Counted from the first letter of the stretch, positions 50,267 to 61,938 are shown. The stretch: DNA of 64,000 nt from Spirodela intermedia (GCA_902729315.2 LR746272.1:4409037-4473036), one strand, 5' to 3'. The notes: generated from the letters alone by a model not told the origin. Made by a program: numbers and translations.

Positions 50267-51429
50267 TGATGGTGAGCGGGACCCGTCTCCATCAGCTCAT
50301 GAGACACTGGCAATTTGAGTTCAGCCCAATCGACGTGTGAAGACGAAGGAGCTTGGCTTTCGCTACATGGCTTAGCCCTTTGGGATGACCACATTCCACC
50401 TCCGCGACAACGACGAGCTTGAGCTCACCTGTATCTTTCTTTGTACTTTCACATTGACTTGTTGGGCCTCTTTTGTAGCCTTTGTGGCTTATGGGCTTGA
50501 GGGTCTCAAGTGGGCCACCTCCCCTTAGCCCACTTGTGGGCCCCCATATAAGGAGAGGTAGGACCCCCCCTCAAAGGGTGCCGTATTTTTGAGAGAGATT
50601 ATCGTTTTGTGAGTACTTTCTCCGTGATCTAAGATAGGGAGGGAAGGAGAAAGAGGAAGGCCGTTGATACCTTCTTTGAGGACTTCATTCCTCTGTGACG
50701 CTGCTGCCTGAGAAGTCCTGCCGCCGCTTGAGACCACTGCCGCCGCTGGCCATCTCATTGCTGCCCGGGAGCTTGCCACCGTCACTGGACGAAACGGTCG
50801 TGATTGCCGCTGCAGCCACTATCACCTCTACTGGAACCCTATCATGCCATCGTGATGAAAGGGGCTCACTTTGCCTTGCTACGAGCCGTCGCCGAGCACT
50901 TTGCTGGAGTCTCTTGACTCCTAGTTCGACTGCCGCTTTTTCCTCCGGAACTCCACCATAAACTTGCCGGAGTTGCCCTCTGCCGCTCCGCCCAGTCGCT
51001 GGCCATTCGCCGATGAATGCCGACCTACCGTCAATGGCGGAAGAGACCCTACAGCAGTGCCGACGAGCCAGAACCAGTCCAAGCTTCGCACAAGCCCCCG
51101 ACGAGCCAGAACCAGTCCAAGCTCCGCACAAGCCCCCGCCAGAGTTTCCCGATGCTCCGCCACCATCGCATCATTTCTGGCACCACTTAGACCAGGAGAG
51201 CTCAACCCTCCCTAGTATCGTCGGCCGGATCGTCTCCTCTTTGCTCTACTTCCCGGCACCGCCAAAGAGGCCGATCCTTCTAGTGATGGTTGGGTTTTCG
51301 CCCCAACCACTGACGCTCGACATTCCCGCCGAAGTGCCGCTGACGTTCGACATTCCTACTGAAGCACTACTGACGCTTGGCCTTCCCGCCGAATGTCGAC
51401 GCCCGGCATTCCCACCTCGTCCTGCATCA
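50267..51429 (+). mobile_element. Family B 5' LTR (copy B2), internally deleted
   Basis: It starts TGATGGTGAGCGGGACCC and ends CGTCCTGCATCA. At 1,163 bases it lacks roughly 0.8 kb: after CCCGGCATTCCCAC it jumps directly to the last dozen bases of the LTR. It is followed by the primer site. Confidence 0.85.
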
Positions 51430-51432
51430 AAT

Positions 51433-51444
51433 TGGTATCAGAGC
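51433..51444 (+). other. Primer binding site of copy B2 (tRNA-iMet type)
   Basis: TGGTATCAGAGC lies three bases after the LTR end. This is the standard complement to the 3' end of plant initiator methionine tRNA used by many LTR elements. Confidence 0.93.
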
Positions 51445-52406
51445 CAAGTTAGGATACCACCTAATGTCGGTCCCCTGAGGACGCTCACCGAGCTTCCATA
51501 CCCCTAGTCGACCGTTCATATAGGATTGCATTGGTATCTAGACACCCATAAGACCCAGCCATGGTAGAGACAGACATGCTCAGCTAGAGCTCGAGGAGGT
51601 TCACCATCGTCACAGCACTCGCATGAGGCCTCAGATCTCGCTACTTCCCGAGTAGCTAGAGTGGACAGTTTCCTACACCCATAGACTATCTAATAGTAGG
51701 TATGCAAGTGGAAGATCTCTTCAAAGTGAAGGTCGAGATGGACCATGGCCAGCCTTGACCCAACGGTAAATGCCCACGTATGCGCCTTTATTTTTCTTCT
51801 AAATATTAGATTTCCGGAGAATCTTTCTAAAGAATCTATCTGGCAAACACGAGTCCACCATCTCCATCAAGATCAACGAATTCGGTACCAGACCCCTCCC
51901 AACCCCGGGAGACTTTGAGCCCTATGTTGGCTAGAGAGGCATCAGGATGGCCCCAGCCACCCGCGGCTACGACCGTCGAGCTCGGAAGGAATCCACGCCC
52001 TACTATCCATCGAAGAGTAGTAGGGGTCATGACAGAGGTGGCCGATGGCAACCTTCACCTCGGTACCCTTCAAGGGATGGAGCGTGCCCCCTCCTAGATG
52101 ATGTCATGAGTAGCATGACCTAGGCTATTGAGCGTCTGGAGAGCTATCTTTGTAGCTGCAGCTCATGGCCCACCACCACCGGCTCTACCGCCGGTCGCAT
52201 ATCCGGTCACACCATTGACCGCACCGCTTGTTACACAGGCATATCAAGAGCATCGCGAGCCCTGCTGACCCGTTAGCCCCTATGGTGATCCATATGATCA
52301 CTAGTACCTCGATCATGATCATCGTCAAGGGAATCTTCATCGTCACGATGCACCTCATCATAACAATGGCCATGATCGATTGGGCGGTCATTGGCCATAG
52401 GATACT
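51445..52406 (+). pseudogene. Leader and 5' Gag part of copy B2, degenerate
   Basis: After a leader, a Gag frame can be followed only in short pieces with many stops. The last part is rich in Asp, His and Tyr codons. It breaks off at ATACT (52402-52406), the left target duplication of an inverted family A LTR, and resumes in frame at 61939. Confidence 0.7.
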
Positions 52407-53170
52407 TGACGTGACTTAGTCATTGTATATTAAATCAGACAAATCAAAAATTTATAAAACTAGAAAATATAAATTTTTAGATATTTAGAAGTATTTCTAA
52501 ATAAATATATCAATTATAATTCAATAAAACTTCCAAAAAAGTAGTAATTTTCCAAGTCAGTCATAGGGATGTAATATAATATCTGGTAATTATTCAGAAT
52601 TTTCATTAATGAATATGATTTTTTATGAATTTTATACTAAGAAATGAAAAGGAAATATATTTAAAATTCATGAAAAAGGAAAATAAGGATGCGGAGGTCA
52701 GGATGACATCAGCGCCTGACGAGCACGAATAAAAGCCGAAAGAATCATAATAGAACAAAATATATTTTGGTAAATTAAAATCACAAAAATTATAATTAAA
52801 TGAAGCATAAAGTAAGTTGAAAGCAGGAAAACAGAGTTCCAGCATCGCGATGGTGATGCGTCGGCGATGCACTGGAATCTTGAGCATTCGGGAGAATCGT
52901 CATGTAGTGTTCGCAGCCTTGAAGGCTCTCTTTGGATAGAGACGACGTGGCCAATCTCTAGATCTGCTCGCGAAGTCTAGAGATTAATGAAATGAGTCGT
53001 TGAGTCATCTCTGGCGGCTGTCACCCGGCGGAGTGGAAAAACGGTGACTTTGTGGCTCTCCGGCGACTGTCACCCGACGGAGAGGAGTTGGATGGAGGTG
53101 GGGTGCGTGCCAAGGAGCTTCATCCTCAGGTCCGCGCAGCAAGAGGAGGCTTTTCATCACATCTGGTACG
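52407..53170 (-). mobile_element. Family A solo LTR S3, inverted, left part
   Basis: The plus strand starts TGACGTGACTTAGTC, the complement of the LTR end. The LTR is split by the full-length element E1 and continues at 61146-61938. Outer flanks are ATACT at 52402-52406 and ATACT at 61939-61943, a perfect 5-base target duplication, so S3 was a solo LTR inserted in the Gag region of copy B2. Confidence 0.9.
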
Positions 53171-55077
53171 TGATAAGTCTTCATTATCATGAGTTAATAA
53201 TTAGTAAATAATATAGTTTTAGCCTTAACTCATGATAAATAGACTTATATTTGTGTTAAAGCATGAAAAGTGGTTTTTAGTTGATTAACGTGAATTTTTG
53301 GGTAATTATGTGATTTTATACGATTTTTACAGTCTTAGTTTTGAGATAAATGAAGAACAAGAAATAAAAATAAAAATATTGCAAAATGGGGGGATCCGCC
53401 GGCCAGCCGGGCCTGCAAGCGGGTCGGAAGCGCAGTCGGGGAGTAGCCACGAGCAAGGGCTCGAGCGGCTTGCTTGGATCGATAGGGGCACGTGTGCGCC
53501 ACTCCCCTTCCACGTCACTGGTGGTCAGCCGGCCGTGGGGCAAGGAGTGGTCGTACACGCGAGAGGACTTTGCCTAGAAAGCTAACTTTACTATATATTC
53601 GCCCGAATAATCCGCGCACAACCAATGTGGGACTAAATCCACCTTGTAAGGCGCGGGCAACCGCCGCGGGTTCGAATCCTCCCAGAGTCAAAATTCATAT
53701 ATTTTTAACTGATTATCGCGACTTTCCTGCAGATCGCCGGTGAAGGATTAAGCAACCGGAATCGCTGGATCATCGGCGAAAATCTCGTCAACGCGATTCG
53801 CGGAGCATTGCTACTAAAATTTCTGAACGATTCGCGATAAAAGGATTGCAATCCATCGAGTAAATCATCTCCGATTGATCGACGAACAAGCCGTCGTCGG
53901 GAAGAGGACGATCCGCCGGGAGACCAGTCGCCACCTCCTAAGAGCGTACCAGATGCGATGAAGAGCCTCCTCTTGCTGCGCGGACCTGAGGATGAAGCTC
54001 TCTAACATGCGCCTCACCTCCATCCAGCCCCTCTCTGTCGGGTGACAGCCGCCGGAGAGCCGCAAAGTCGCTGTTTTTCCGCTCCGCCGGGTGACAGCCG
54101 CCGGAGACGATTCGACGACCCACTTCATTGGTCTCTAGACTTCACGAGAAGATCTAGAGATTGCCCACATCGTCTTTGTCCAAGGAGAGCCTTCAAGGCC
54201 GTGGACACTGCACGACGACCCTCCCGAACGCTCAGGATTCCGGTGCATCGCCGATGCGTCGCCGTCGCGACGCCGGAACTCTGTTTTCCTGCTTTATCTA
54301 GAGATTGCCCACGTCGTCTTTGTCCAAGGAGAGCCTTCGAGGCCGTGGACACTGCACGACGACCCTCCCGAACGCTCAGGATTCCGGTGCATCGCCGACG
54401 CGTCACCGTCGCGACGCCGGAACTCTGTTTTCCTGCTTTATCTAGAGATTGCCCACGTCGTCTTTGTCCAAGGAGAGCCTTCGAGGCCGTGGACACTGCA
54501 CGACGATCCTCCCGAACGCTCAGGATTCCGGTGCATTGTCGACGCATCACCGTCGCGACGCCGGAACTCTGTTTTCCTGCTTTCAATTTAATTTACGCTT
54601 CATTTAGTGATACTTTGTTGATTTTTATTTACTAAACTATACTTCGTTCAATTACGATTCTTCCGGCTTTTACAGATCTTAATTTGATTAATTGAGTCGT
54701 CTATAATCGCCTACGTAAGAATCGTCGGGCGGAACTCTGTTTCCGCCTGATTCGCATTCGCCGGGCGCTGACGTCATCCTGACGTCCGCACCCTTATTTC
54801 CTTTTTTTTTGTGAATTTTAAATATATTTCCTTTTTATTTCCTAGTATAAAATTTGTAAGAAAATCGTACTCATTGAGAAAAATTCTGAATAATTACCGG
54901 ATATTATATTACATCCCTGTGATCGACCTGGAAAATTACCACTATTTTTGAAAGTTTTATTGAATTATAATTGATATATTTATTTTGAAATACTTCTAAA
55001 TATCCGAAAATTCGTATTTTCTAGTTTTATAAATTTTAAATTTGCGTGATTTAATATACAACGACTGAGTCACGTCA
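53171..55077 (+). repeat. 5' LTR of E1
   Basis: 1,907 bases, TGATAAG...CACGTCA. Inside are a likely promoter TATA (TATATAT at about 53592-53598), conserved in other copies; an exact Pol III B-box word GGTTCGAATCC at 53669-53679; two GGGTGACAGCCGCCGGAGA words about 50 bases apart near 54,040; and three 144-base units from about 54,151 to 54,587. Confidence 0.92.
54151..54587 (+). repeat. 144-base tandem repeat, three copies, inside the 5' LTR
   Basis: Units start at GAGATTGCCCAC at 54157, 54301 and 54445 (period exactly 144) and end CTCTGTTTTCCTGC. The unit is a multiple of three, which produces a misleading repetitive open frame on both strands. The 3' LTR has two units (60364 and 60508); S1 and the LTR at 39138 have one. 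Confidence 0.92.
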
Positions 55078-55082
55078 AATTT

Positions 55083-55100
55083 TGGCGCCGTTGCCGGGGA
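55083..55100 (+). other. Primer binding site of E1 (tRNA-Asp type)
   Basis: TGGCGCCGTTGCCGGGGA, six bases after the LTR, is complementary to the 3' end of plant tRNA-Asp. This primer is typical of Athila-type gypsy elements, from established knowledge of that group. Confidence 0.88.
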
Positions 55101-55290
55101 TGTATTGAATAATATTTAGTATTTTTCTGTTTTTCTCTTATAGTACACAAAAAAAAAACTTTACTCTTGTTTTATTTTCTTTTTGCCGATTTTATTAGAA
55201 AAAGGGAACGAAAAGAAGCACGGCAAGGACTGGAGCATCCTGAAGGAGGGTAATAGTTACTAACTTTTTCCGTCGAATTTATTGATTTTT

Positions 55291-57764
55291 ATGCATAGTA
55301 GAAGATCCTTGCATCCAAGGCTAGAAAATTCTTTCATTATTTCATTCAAAAATAAAAATCCGAAAGAAAAATTAATTTTGATGGATCCTGAAGGAAGTAC
55401 AGGTCAAACTGAGAACAATCCTATGGCCATGAAAAATCATTATATCCTTGATTCATTTCAAAGAGCATCTAATATTAGAGTCCCATTAGCACCCACTGTT
55501 AAATTCGAAATAAATCCAGGAATTTTTCAAATGCTCCCTAATTTTCATGGATTGCCTTTAGAGGAACCTCATCAGCACTTAGAAAAATTTCATATGTCTG
55601 TGATTTAGTTAATCTCCCTCAAGTTACACCAGAAATTATTAAGATGAAATTATTCCCTCATACACTTAGGGACAAAGCTAGTCATTGGCTATCCACATTG
55701 GATAGAGAATTAACTAGCTGAAAAGATATAGAATAGGCCTTTCTTCGAAAATTTTATCCCTTAGGAAAAACTCAAAATATGAGAAAACATATATAGAGTT
55801 TTTCTCAAAGACCAGGAGAAACTTTGCATGAGACATGGGAAAAATTCAAAGATTTACTTAGAAAGTGTCCTCATCATGCTATACCCAAGTGGCAGCTCAA
55901 TAGAATTTTTTATGATGGATTACTAGAACAACATAGAAATATGGTTGATTCTATATGTGGAGGAGCTTTTATGGAGAAAACTCTTGATGAGATTTACAGT
56001 CTTTATGAGAATTTAAGTGAAAATTCTAGAGATCAAGCCTCTTTTGAATTATATGACAAGGAAATGAAGAGAGAAATTTATGAATTGCATCATGATGATA
56101 ATTCTAAACTTAGAAATGAGGTTAATCAGATTAATCAAAGATTAGAAAAACTTGATTTACTTATTGACAATATTAGAAAGCCTTTTAACCCTCAATTTAA
56201 TTCAAATATTACATGTCCTACGTATGGTGAAAATGATCATTTCGAATTTCAATATCATCCTAGGCAAGAACAAGTGCAAGTACCTCACGATTTTAGTAAA
56301 AATTGGGAATATTTTTCTAATTCTTATAATCCTAATTGGGGGAATAATTTTTCGTGGAGAAACCCAAATAATATTCAAAATCTAGAAGCACTTAGACCTA
56401 ATTCAAACTCTGAATTTCGTCCAAAACAAGAAAATAGATTTCAGAAAAATCAGCCCTCTCAAACCCAACCTGATGCTATGGAAATGATGCAACAAATGAG
56501 CCAAATGATGCAACAAACTATGAATCAAATGATGTTTCATCAGAAACAAATTATAGAGGCTCTTGAGAATAAGAGAGAAGAGGGACAGCTACCTTGTCAG
56601 CCCATAGAAAATTCAGAAAACTGTCCAACAGTAAGATTTCAGCAAGAAGAGTCTAGCTGGATAAATTTAGAAAAAAACCCATGAAATGAAAATTTTAGGA
56701 CAGTGAATACATTGAGTGAGAATATTTTACCTGATCCTTATTTCCAATTATTAGAAGAAATTGATGATCCATTAGAAGTAAATGAGAATATTAAGGGCAA
56801 AAATATAGTAGCAGAAAATTTGAATAAAATCATTTATTGCTCACAATTGATGAATGAATATAGTGAGGATGATGAGGAGAAAGAACCCTTAGATGAAGAA
56901 ACAACAACTGATCATAGAAAAATCGTCCAAATTTTAGTAGAAGGGAGTAAGGACAGAAATGAAGAAAAATATATTTCAGGTGAGGAAAAATCAATTGATT
57001 TGGGAGATGTAGGAGACGAAATTAATGAATCTAATCATAATTTTGCAGCCATGGATGTTGATTGTGAGGATGATGATGTATATCATATACCAAAATTACA
57101 AGATAGCTCTTGGGAAGATGAAGAATTTGATGAGTTGAGAAACGAAAAGTTAGAAAAAGAATTGATTCAACTAATGGGAACAAGCGAAAATAATAGATAT
57201 GAATATAGAGATAATTTTGGAGGAGAAAATTTGAATTTTACTGAATTCATTAGATCTGAGATTAAAGAAGACAATCCTTCCATCGTTCAAAACCCACAGC
57301 CCATTAGAATTATTTCTAAGCATGAAATATTTCACTCCTCACAAATTGAACAAATATGTATGGAAGATAAAATGGAGCAGGGGAAGATTATGCAGATAAA
57401 AGAAGAAATTAAGAAATGGGTGAGTGGAAGAATTAGAAATACCAATTTAGATGAAAAAATTTTAGATTGGGCAAAAGCTAATTTGAAAATTATATGGCCT
57501 GATCACATTTTATGGTTTATTAATAGAAAGTATTTATTAATGAATGAGAGCCTAACAAAACAAGATAGAAACAAGGAAAGATTCTTTTCAAAATGGAAAT
57601 ATTATTTTTGGGAAAATTTTTTTAATTTCCATTTTGTTTTGGCTGAAAGTATGTCAAGGTATATATATGAAGTATATGAATTTATGCTAAATCTGAAAAA
57701 GAATATCATAAAACGTACCTTGGGATACAAATACATTTTGATGGCCATAGATCAGCTTATATGA
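55291..57764 (+). pseudogene. Gag-type polyprotein of E1 with a long unrecognised C-terminal extension, broken
   Basis: One frame from the ATG at 55291 to the TGA at 57762-57764 would encode about 820 residues. It is broken by a 1-base deletion at about 55596, stops at 55719, 55734 and 55794, and a TGA at 56682 that is CGA in copies E2 and E3. The first half is a retrotransposon Gag: PLEEPHQHLEKFH, HETWEKFKDLLRKCPHH and VDSICGGAFMEKT are family-typical. A CX2CX4HX4C-spaced zinc knuckle near 56,213 has two cysteines replaced by tyrosine. A Met/Gln-rich helix follows (MMQQMSQMMQQTMNQMM). The second half (56,685 on) is acidic and then basic-aromatic, with DSSWEDEEFDELRNEKLEKE and RKYLLMNESLTKQDRN; I do not recognise it. 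Nothing starts with its own ATG until about 57,051, so it was part of the Gag frame, not a separate gene. Confidence 0.82.
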
Positions 57765-59379
57765 TATAAGAGCTGTCCAGCTGGAGACATTAAATTCAGC
57801 GCTGCATGGGAGGCAACCCATGGTTTTTATTTCATTCTGTTTGATTTTTTTTAAGCTCTGTTTTTCTTAGAATTTCGCAGTACTTGTTTCTGTATTTGTT
57901 TTTTCGAAGAAGTGCAGGAGGAGGTGTGTAAGATGAAGTGGAAAATTAAAAACGAGGTTGAGGTGATGTCTTTCTGAGCTTCATCATTTATGAAAATATT
58001 TTTAATGCTTAACTTTGCAGATATGCATGCTTCACTTGAAAATTATATTTTCTGCATATTCTGTTTCGAGTTTTCTGTGTCATTGAGGACAATGTCATTT
58101 TTAAGTTGGGGGGTGAAGTATTCATTATTAATTTATGCTGTAGGACGATTAAGAACATGTGTTTGCATTTTATTCAACTTAGAACAGCAACTAAAAAAAT
58201 AAAAATAAAATAAAATTCGGAAAAATTGCAACATCTATTTTCTGGTTTTCTGTCAGAAACAACAGACTGTCAAAAACAGCAGACAAAAAACAGCCCGAAA
58301 TTTGAAATTCTAGAAGACCCTTTTCTCACATTTCAATCCCCTAGACATATATTATTGAAATTCGAAATTACAGCTATAAAGAAGATAGTTTTGATTTATT
58401 TTTGACAAATTTATTGCTGCTAAAATAGAACTGAAAACAGAAAACAGAACTGTCAGAACTATCTAATTTACAAATTCCTTACATCATATTGCATGCATGA
58501 AAAATTAAATCAATTAGATTGATTGATATCAAAAGATACTAGGAAGATTATTATTGAGTCAAAAGAATGATCTAGTAGCATGAAATGTTGGAATACTCCT
58601 TGGACACATGATAGATAACATGGATTTGATTTTACAGATTTTCACTTCATGATCTTGATGGATAATATTTACTTGATGTGAAAATTTGATTGATCATTTG
58701 AGTTTAATGGAGATTTTTGCACCCTAATCTATAGGACTTGTGAGGAGAAATCACTTATTTCAAAAAAAAAAAAAGAAAAAAAAAAAGAGAGAGCAATGTG
58801 AAAAATCTAGAAACGAAGAGTACACATGGAGGGTGTGAGACATCATTCTCATTGTCGAAAATCGTGCATAGAAAAACACTTGCTGAAAAATAAGTGGATA
58901 AAGTGAAAGCCCTGAAAATGAAGAGTACACATGGAGGGTGTGAGACATCATTCTTATTGTCGAAATTTGTCTACAGGAAAAGCTACTTATCCACTATATA
59001 TATAAAAAAAAAAAAAGAAGGAAGAAATATAGTACAAACTTCAAAAATCAAGTCATAGAAAAAGGGAAATGTAAGATCTATATTATTCTTGGATGAGTAT
59101 TGATAATTGGAACATCTTGTAAATACATCTATGAGTGAAGAAGTGATAAAGATGTGAATAGAAGAAGTGAAGTCTAGATTGTTATTTCAAGGAGTGTTTA
59201 AACATTTAAGTGCTTGACATCATTCTTAAATACTTGATATAAGAATCTAAAGTGTTTAAAGGTGCATCATTTCTAATTGTATTTCTTTTCTTTATTGAAA
59301 TATGATGTTTGAGATTTGTAAATTTTTATTTTCGTAATTCCATTGCTAAGGGACTAGCAATGATTTAAGTTGGGGGGTG
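57765..59379 (+). other. Non-coding 3' region of E1 with polypurine tracts
   Basis: Just after the stop lies GCATGGGAGGCAACCCATG (about 57,803), a word that follows the polyprotein stop in many plant gypsy elements. CATTGAGGACAATGTC plus TTAAGTTGGGGGGTGAAG lies at about 58,082-58,118, and a second ATTTAAGTTGGGGGGTG at about 59,363-59,379 touches the 3' LTR and is the working polypurine tract by position. Between them is a twofold repeat of GTGTGAGACATCATTCT..TTGTCGAAA (about 58,838 and 58,938). Confidence 0.75.
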
Positions 59380-61140
59380 TGATAAGTCTTCATTATCATG
59401 AGTTAATAATTAGTAAATAATATAGTTTTAGCCTTAACTCATGATAAATAGACTTATATTTGTGTTAAAGCATGAAAAGTGGTTTTCAGTTGATTAACGT
59501 GAATTTTTGGGTAATTATGTGATTTTATACAATTTTTACAGTCAGTTTTGAGATAAATGAAGAACAAGAAATAAAAATAAAAATATTGCAAAATGGGGGG
59601 ATCCGCCGGCCAGCCGGGCCCGCAAGCGGGATGGAAGCGCAGTTGGGGAGTAGCCGCGAGCAGGGGCTCGAGCGGCTTGCTTGGATCGATAGGGGCACGT
59701 GTGCGCCACTCCCCTTCCACATCACCGGTGGTCAGCCGGCTGTGGGGCAAGGAGTGGTCGTACACACGAGAAGACTTTGCCTAGAGAGCTAACTTTACTA
59801 TATATTCGCCCGAATAATCCGCGCACAACCGATGTGGGACTAAATCCACCTTGTAAGGGGCGGGCGACCGCCGCGAGTTCAAATCCTCCCAGAGTCAAAA
59901 TTCATATATTTTTAACTGATTATCGCGACTTTCCTGCAGATCGTCAGTGAAGGATTAAGCAACTGGAATTGCTGGATCATCGGCGAAAATCTCGTCAACG
60001 TGATTCACGGAGCATTGCTACTAAAATTTCTGAACGATTCGCGATAAAAGGATCGCAATCCATCGAGTAAATCATCTCCGATTGATCGACGAACAAGCCG
60101 TCGTCGGGAAGAGGACGATCCGCCGGGAGACCAGTCGCCACCTCCTGAGAGCGTACCAGATGCGATGAAGAGCCTCCTCTTGCTGCGCGGACCTGAGGAT
60201 GAAGCTCCCTAACACACGCCTCACCTCCATCCAGCCCCTCTCTGTCGGGTGACAGCCGCCGGAGAGCCGCAAAGTCGCCGTTTTTCCGCTCCGCCGGGTG
60301 ACAGCCGCCGGAGACGATTTGACAACCCACTTCATTGGTCTCTAGACTTCGCGAGAAGATCTAAAGATTGCCCACGTCGTCTTTGTCCAAGGAGAGCCTT
60401 CGAGGCCGTGGACACTGCACGACGACCCTCCCGAACGCTCAGGATTCCGGTGCATCGCCGATGCGTCGCCGTCGCGACGCCGGAACTCTGTTTTCCTGCT
60501 TTATCTAGAGATTGCCCACGTCGTCTTTGTCCAAGGAGAGCCTTCGAGGCCGTGGACACTGCACAACAATCCTCCCGAACGCTCAGGATTCCGGTGCATC
60601 GCCGACGCATCGCCGTTGCGACGCCGGAACTCTATTTTCCTGCTTTCAATTTAATTTACGCTTCATTTAGTGATACTTTGTTGATTTTTATTTACCAAAC
60701 TATACTTCGTTCAACTACGATTCTTCTGGCTTTTACAGATCTTAATTTGATTAATTGAGTCGTCTGTAATCGCCTACGTAAGAATCGCCGGGCGGAACTG
60801 TGTTTCCGCCTGATTCGCGTTCGCCGGGCGCTGACGTCATACTGACGTCCGCACCCTTATTTCCTTTTTTTTCGTGAATTTTAAATATATTTCCTTTTTA
60901 TTTCCTAGTATAAAATTCGTAAGAAAATCGTACTCATTGAGAAAAATTCTGAATAATTACCAGATATTATATTACATCCCTGTGATCGACCTAGAAAATT
61001 ACCACTATTTTTGGGATTTTTATTGAATTATAATTGATATATTTATTTTGAAATACTTCTAAATATCCGAAAATTCGTATTTTCTAGTTTTATAAATTTT
61101 AAATTTGCGTGATTTAATATACAACGACTGAGTCACGTCA
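59380..61140 (+). repeat. 3' LTR of E1
   Basis: 1,761 bases, TGATAAG...CACGTCA. It has two 144-base units (from about 60,364 to 60,640) against three in the 5' LTR, which accounts for nearly all of the length difference. The B-box word is mutated here (AGTTCAAATCC). Confidence 0.92.
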
Positions 61141-61145
61141 GTACA

Positions 61146-61938
61146 CTCTCAGGAGGTGGCGACTCATCGCTCGGCAGATCATCCTCTTCCCGACGACGAC
61201 TTGTTCCTCAATCAATCGGAAATGATTTACTCGATAGATTCACGATCCTTTTATCGTGAATCGTTTAGCAATTTTAGTAGCAATGCTCCGCGAATCGCAT
61301 TGACAAGATTTTCACTGAGGATCCAACGATTCTCATTGCTTAATCCTTCATCAGCGATATGCAAGAAAGTCATGATAATTAGATAAAAATATATGAATTT
61401 TGACTCTATGAGGATTCAAACCCACGCCAGTCGCCCGCCTCTTTTGAGGAAAGTGTGACGTGGGTTTAGTCCCACATCGGTTGTGTGCCAATTTTTCGTG
61501 CAAATATATAGTAATGTTAGCTTTCTCAACAAAGTCCCTTCTCTCGCATGTATGACCACTCCTTGCCCCAAAGCCAGCTGGCCACTGGTGACGTGGAAGG
61601 GGAGTGACGCACACGTGTGCCCCTATTGGTCCAAGCCAAGCCGCTTGAGCCCCTACTTGCGACTACTCCCCAACTGCACTTCTGACCTGCTTGCGGGTCT
61701 GGCTGGCTAGCGGGTCCCCCTATTTTGCAATATTTTTATTTTTATTTCTTATTCTTCATTTATCTCAAAAATAAGATTGTAAAAATCATATAAAATCACA
61801 TAATTACCCAAAAATTCACGTTAATCAATTGAAAATCACTTTTCACACTTCAACATAAATATAAGTCTATTTATCATGAGTTAAGGCTAAAACTATATTA
61901 TTTAATAATTATTAACTCATGATAATGAAGACTTATCA
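61146..61938 (-). mobile_element. Family A solo LTR S3, inverted, right part
   Basis: This continues 52407-53170 after the E1 insertion. It ends CTTATCA at 61938, the complement of the LTR start, and is followed by ATACT (61939-61943). Confidence 0.9.

Larger units (their letters stand above)
53171..61140 (+). mobile_element. Full-length family A element E1, non-autonomous Athila/Tat-like gypsy element, 7,970 bp
   Basis: Layout: 5' LTR 53171-55077, primer site 55083-55100, Gag-type frame 55291-57764, non-coding 3' region with two polypurine-like tracts, and 3' LTR 59380-61140. Flanks are GTACG (53166-53170) and GTACA (61141-61145), a 5-base target duplication with one change. Inserting into S3 split the word seen intact in other LTR copies. 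I find no protease, reverse transcriptase, RNase H or integrase motif on either strand, so transposition would need enzymes from another element. The two LTRs differ at a few percent of positions, mostly transitions, and by one 144-base repeat unit. Confidence 0.9.

Noticed and set aside
54151-54587. Regular direct repeats considered as a CRISPR-like array
   Set aside because: The units are 144 bases, contiguous without spacers, and lie in an LTR of a plant retroelement.
54125-54635. Repetitive open frames with a 48-residue repeat on both strands (also at 60,249-60,758)
   Set aside because: The repeat is the 144-base LTR unit, whose length is a multiple of three. Copies in other LTRs have one unit and no conserved frame or start.
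56703-57764. The second half of the E1 frame as an independent gene
   Set aside because: It begins with GTG, is in the same frame as Gag, and the separating TGA is CGA in two other copies, so it is the C-terminal part of one polyprotein.
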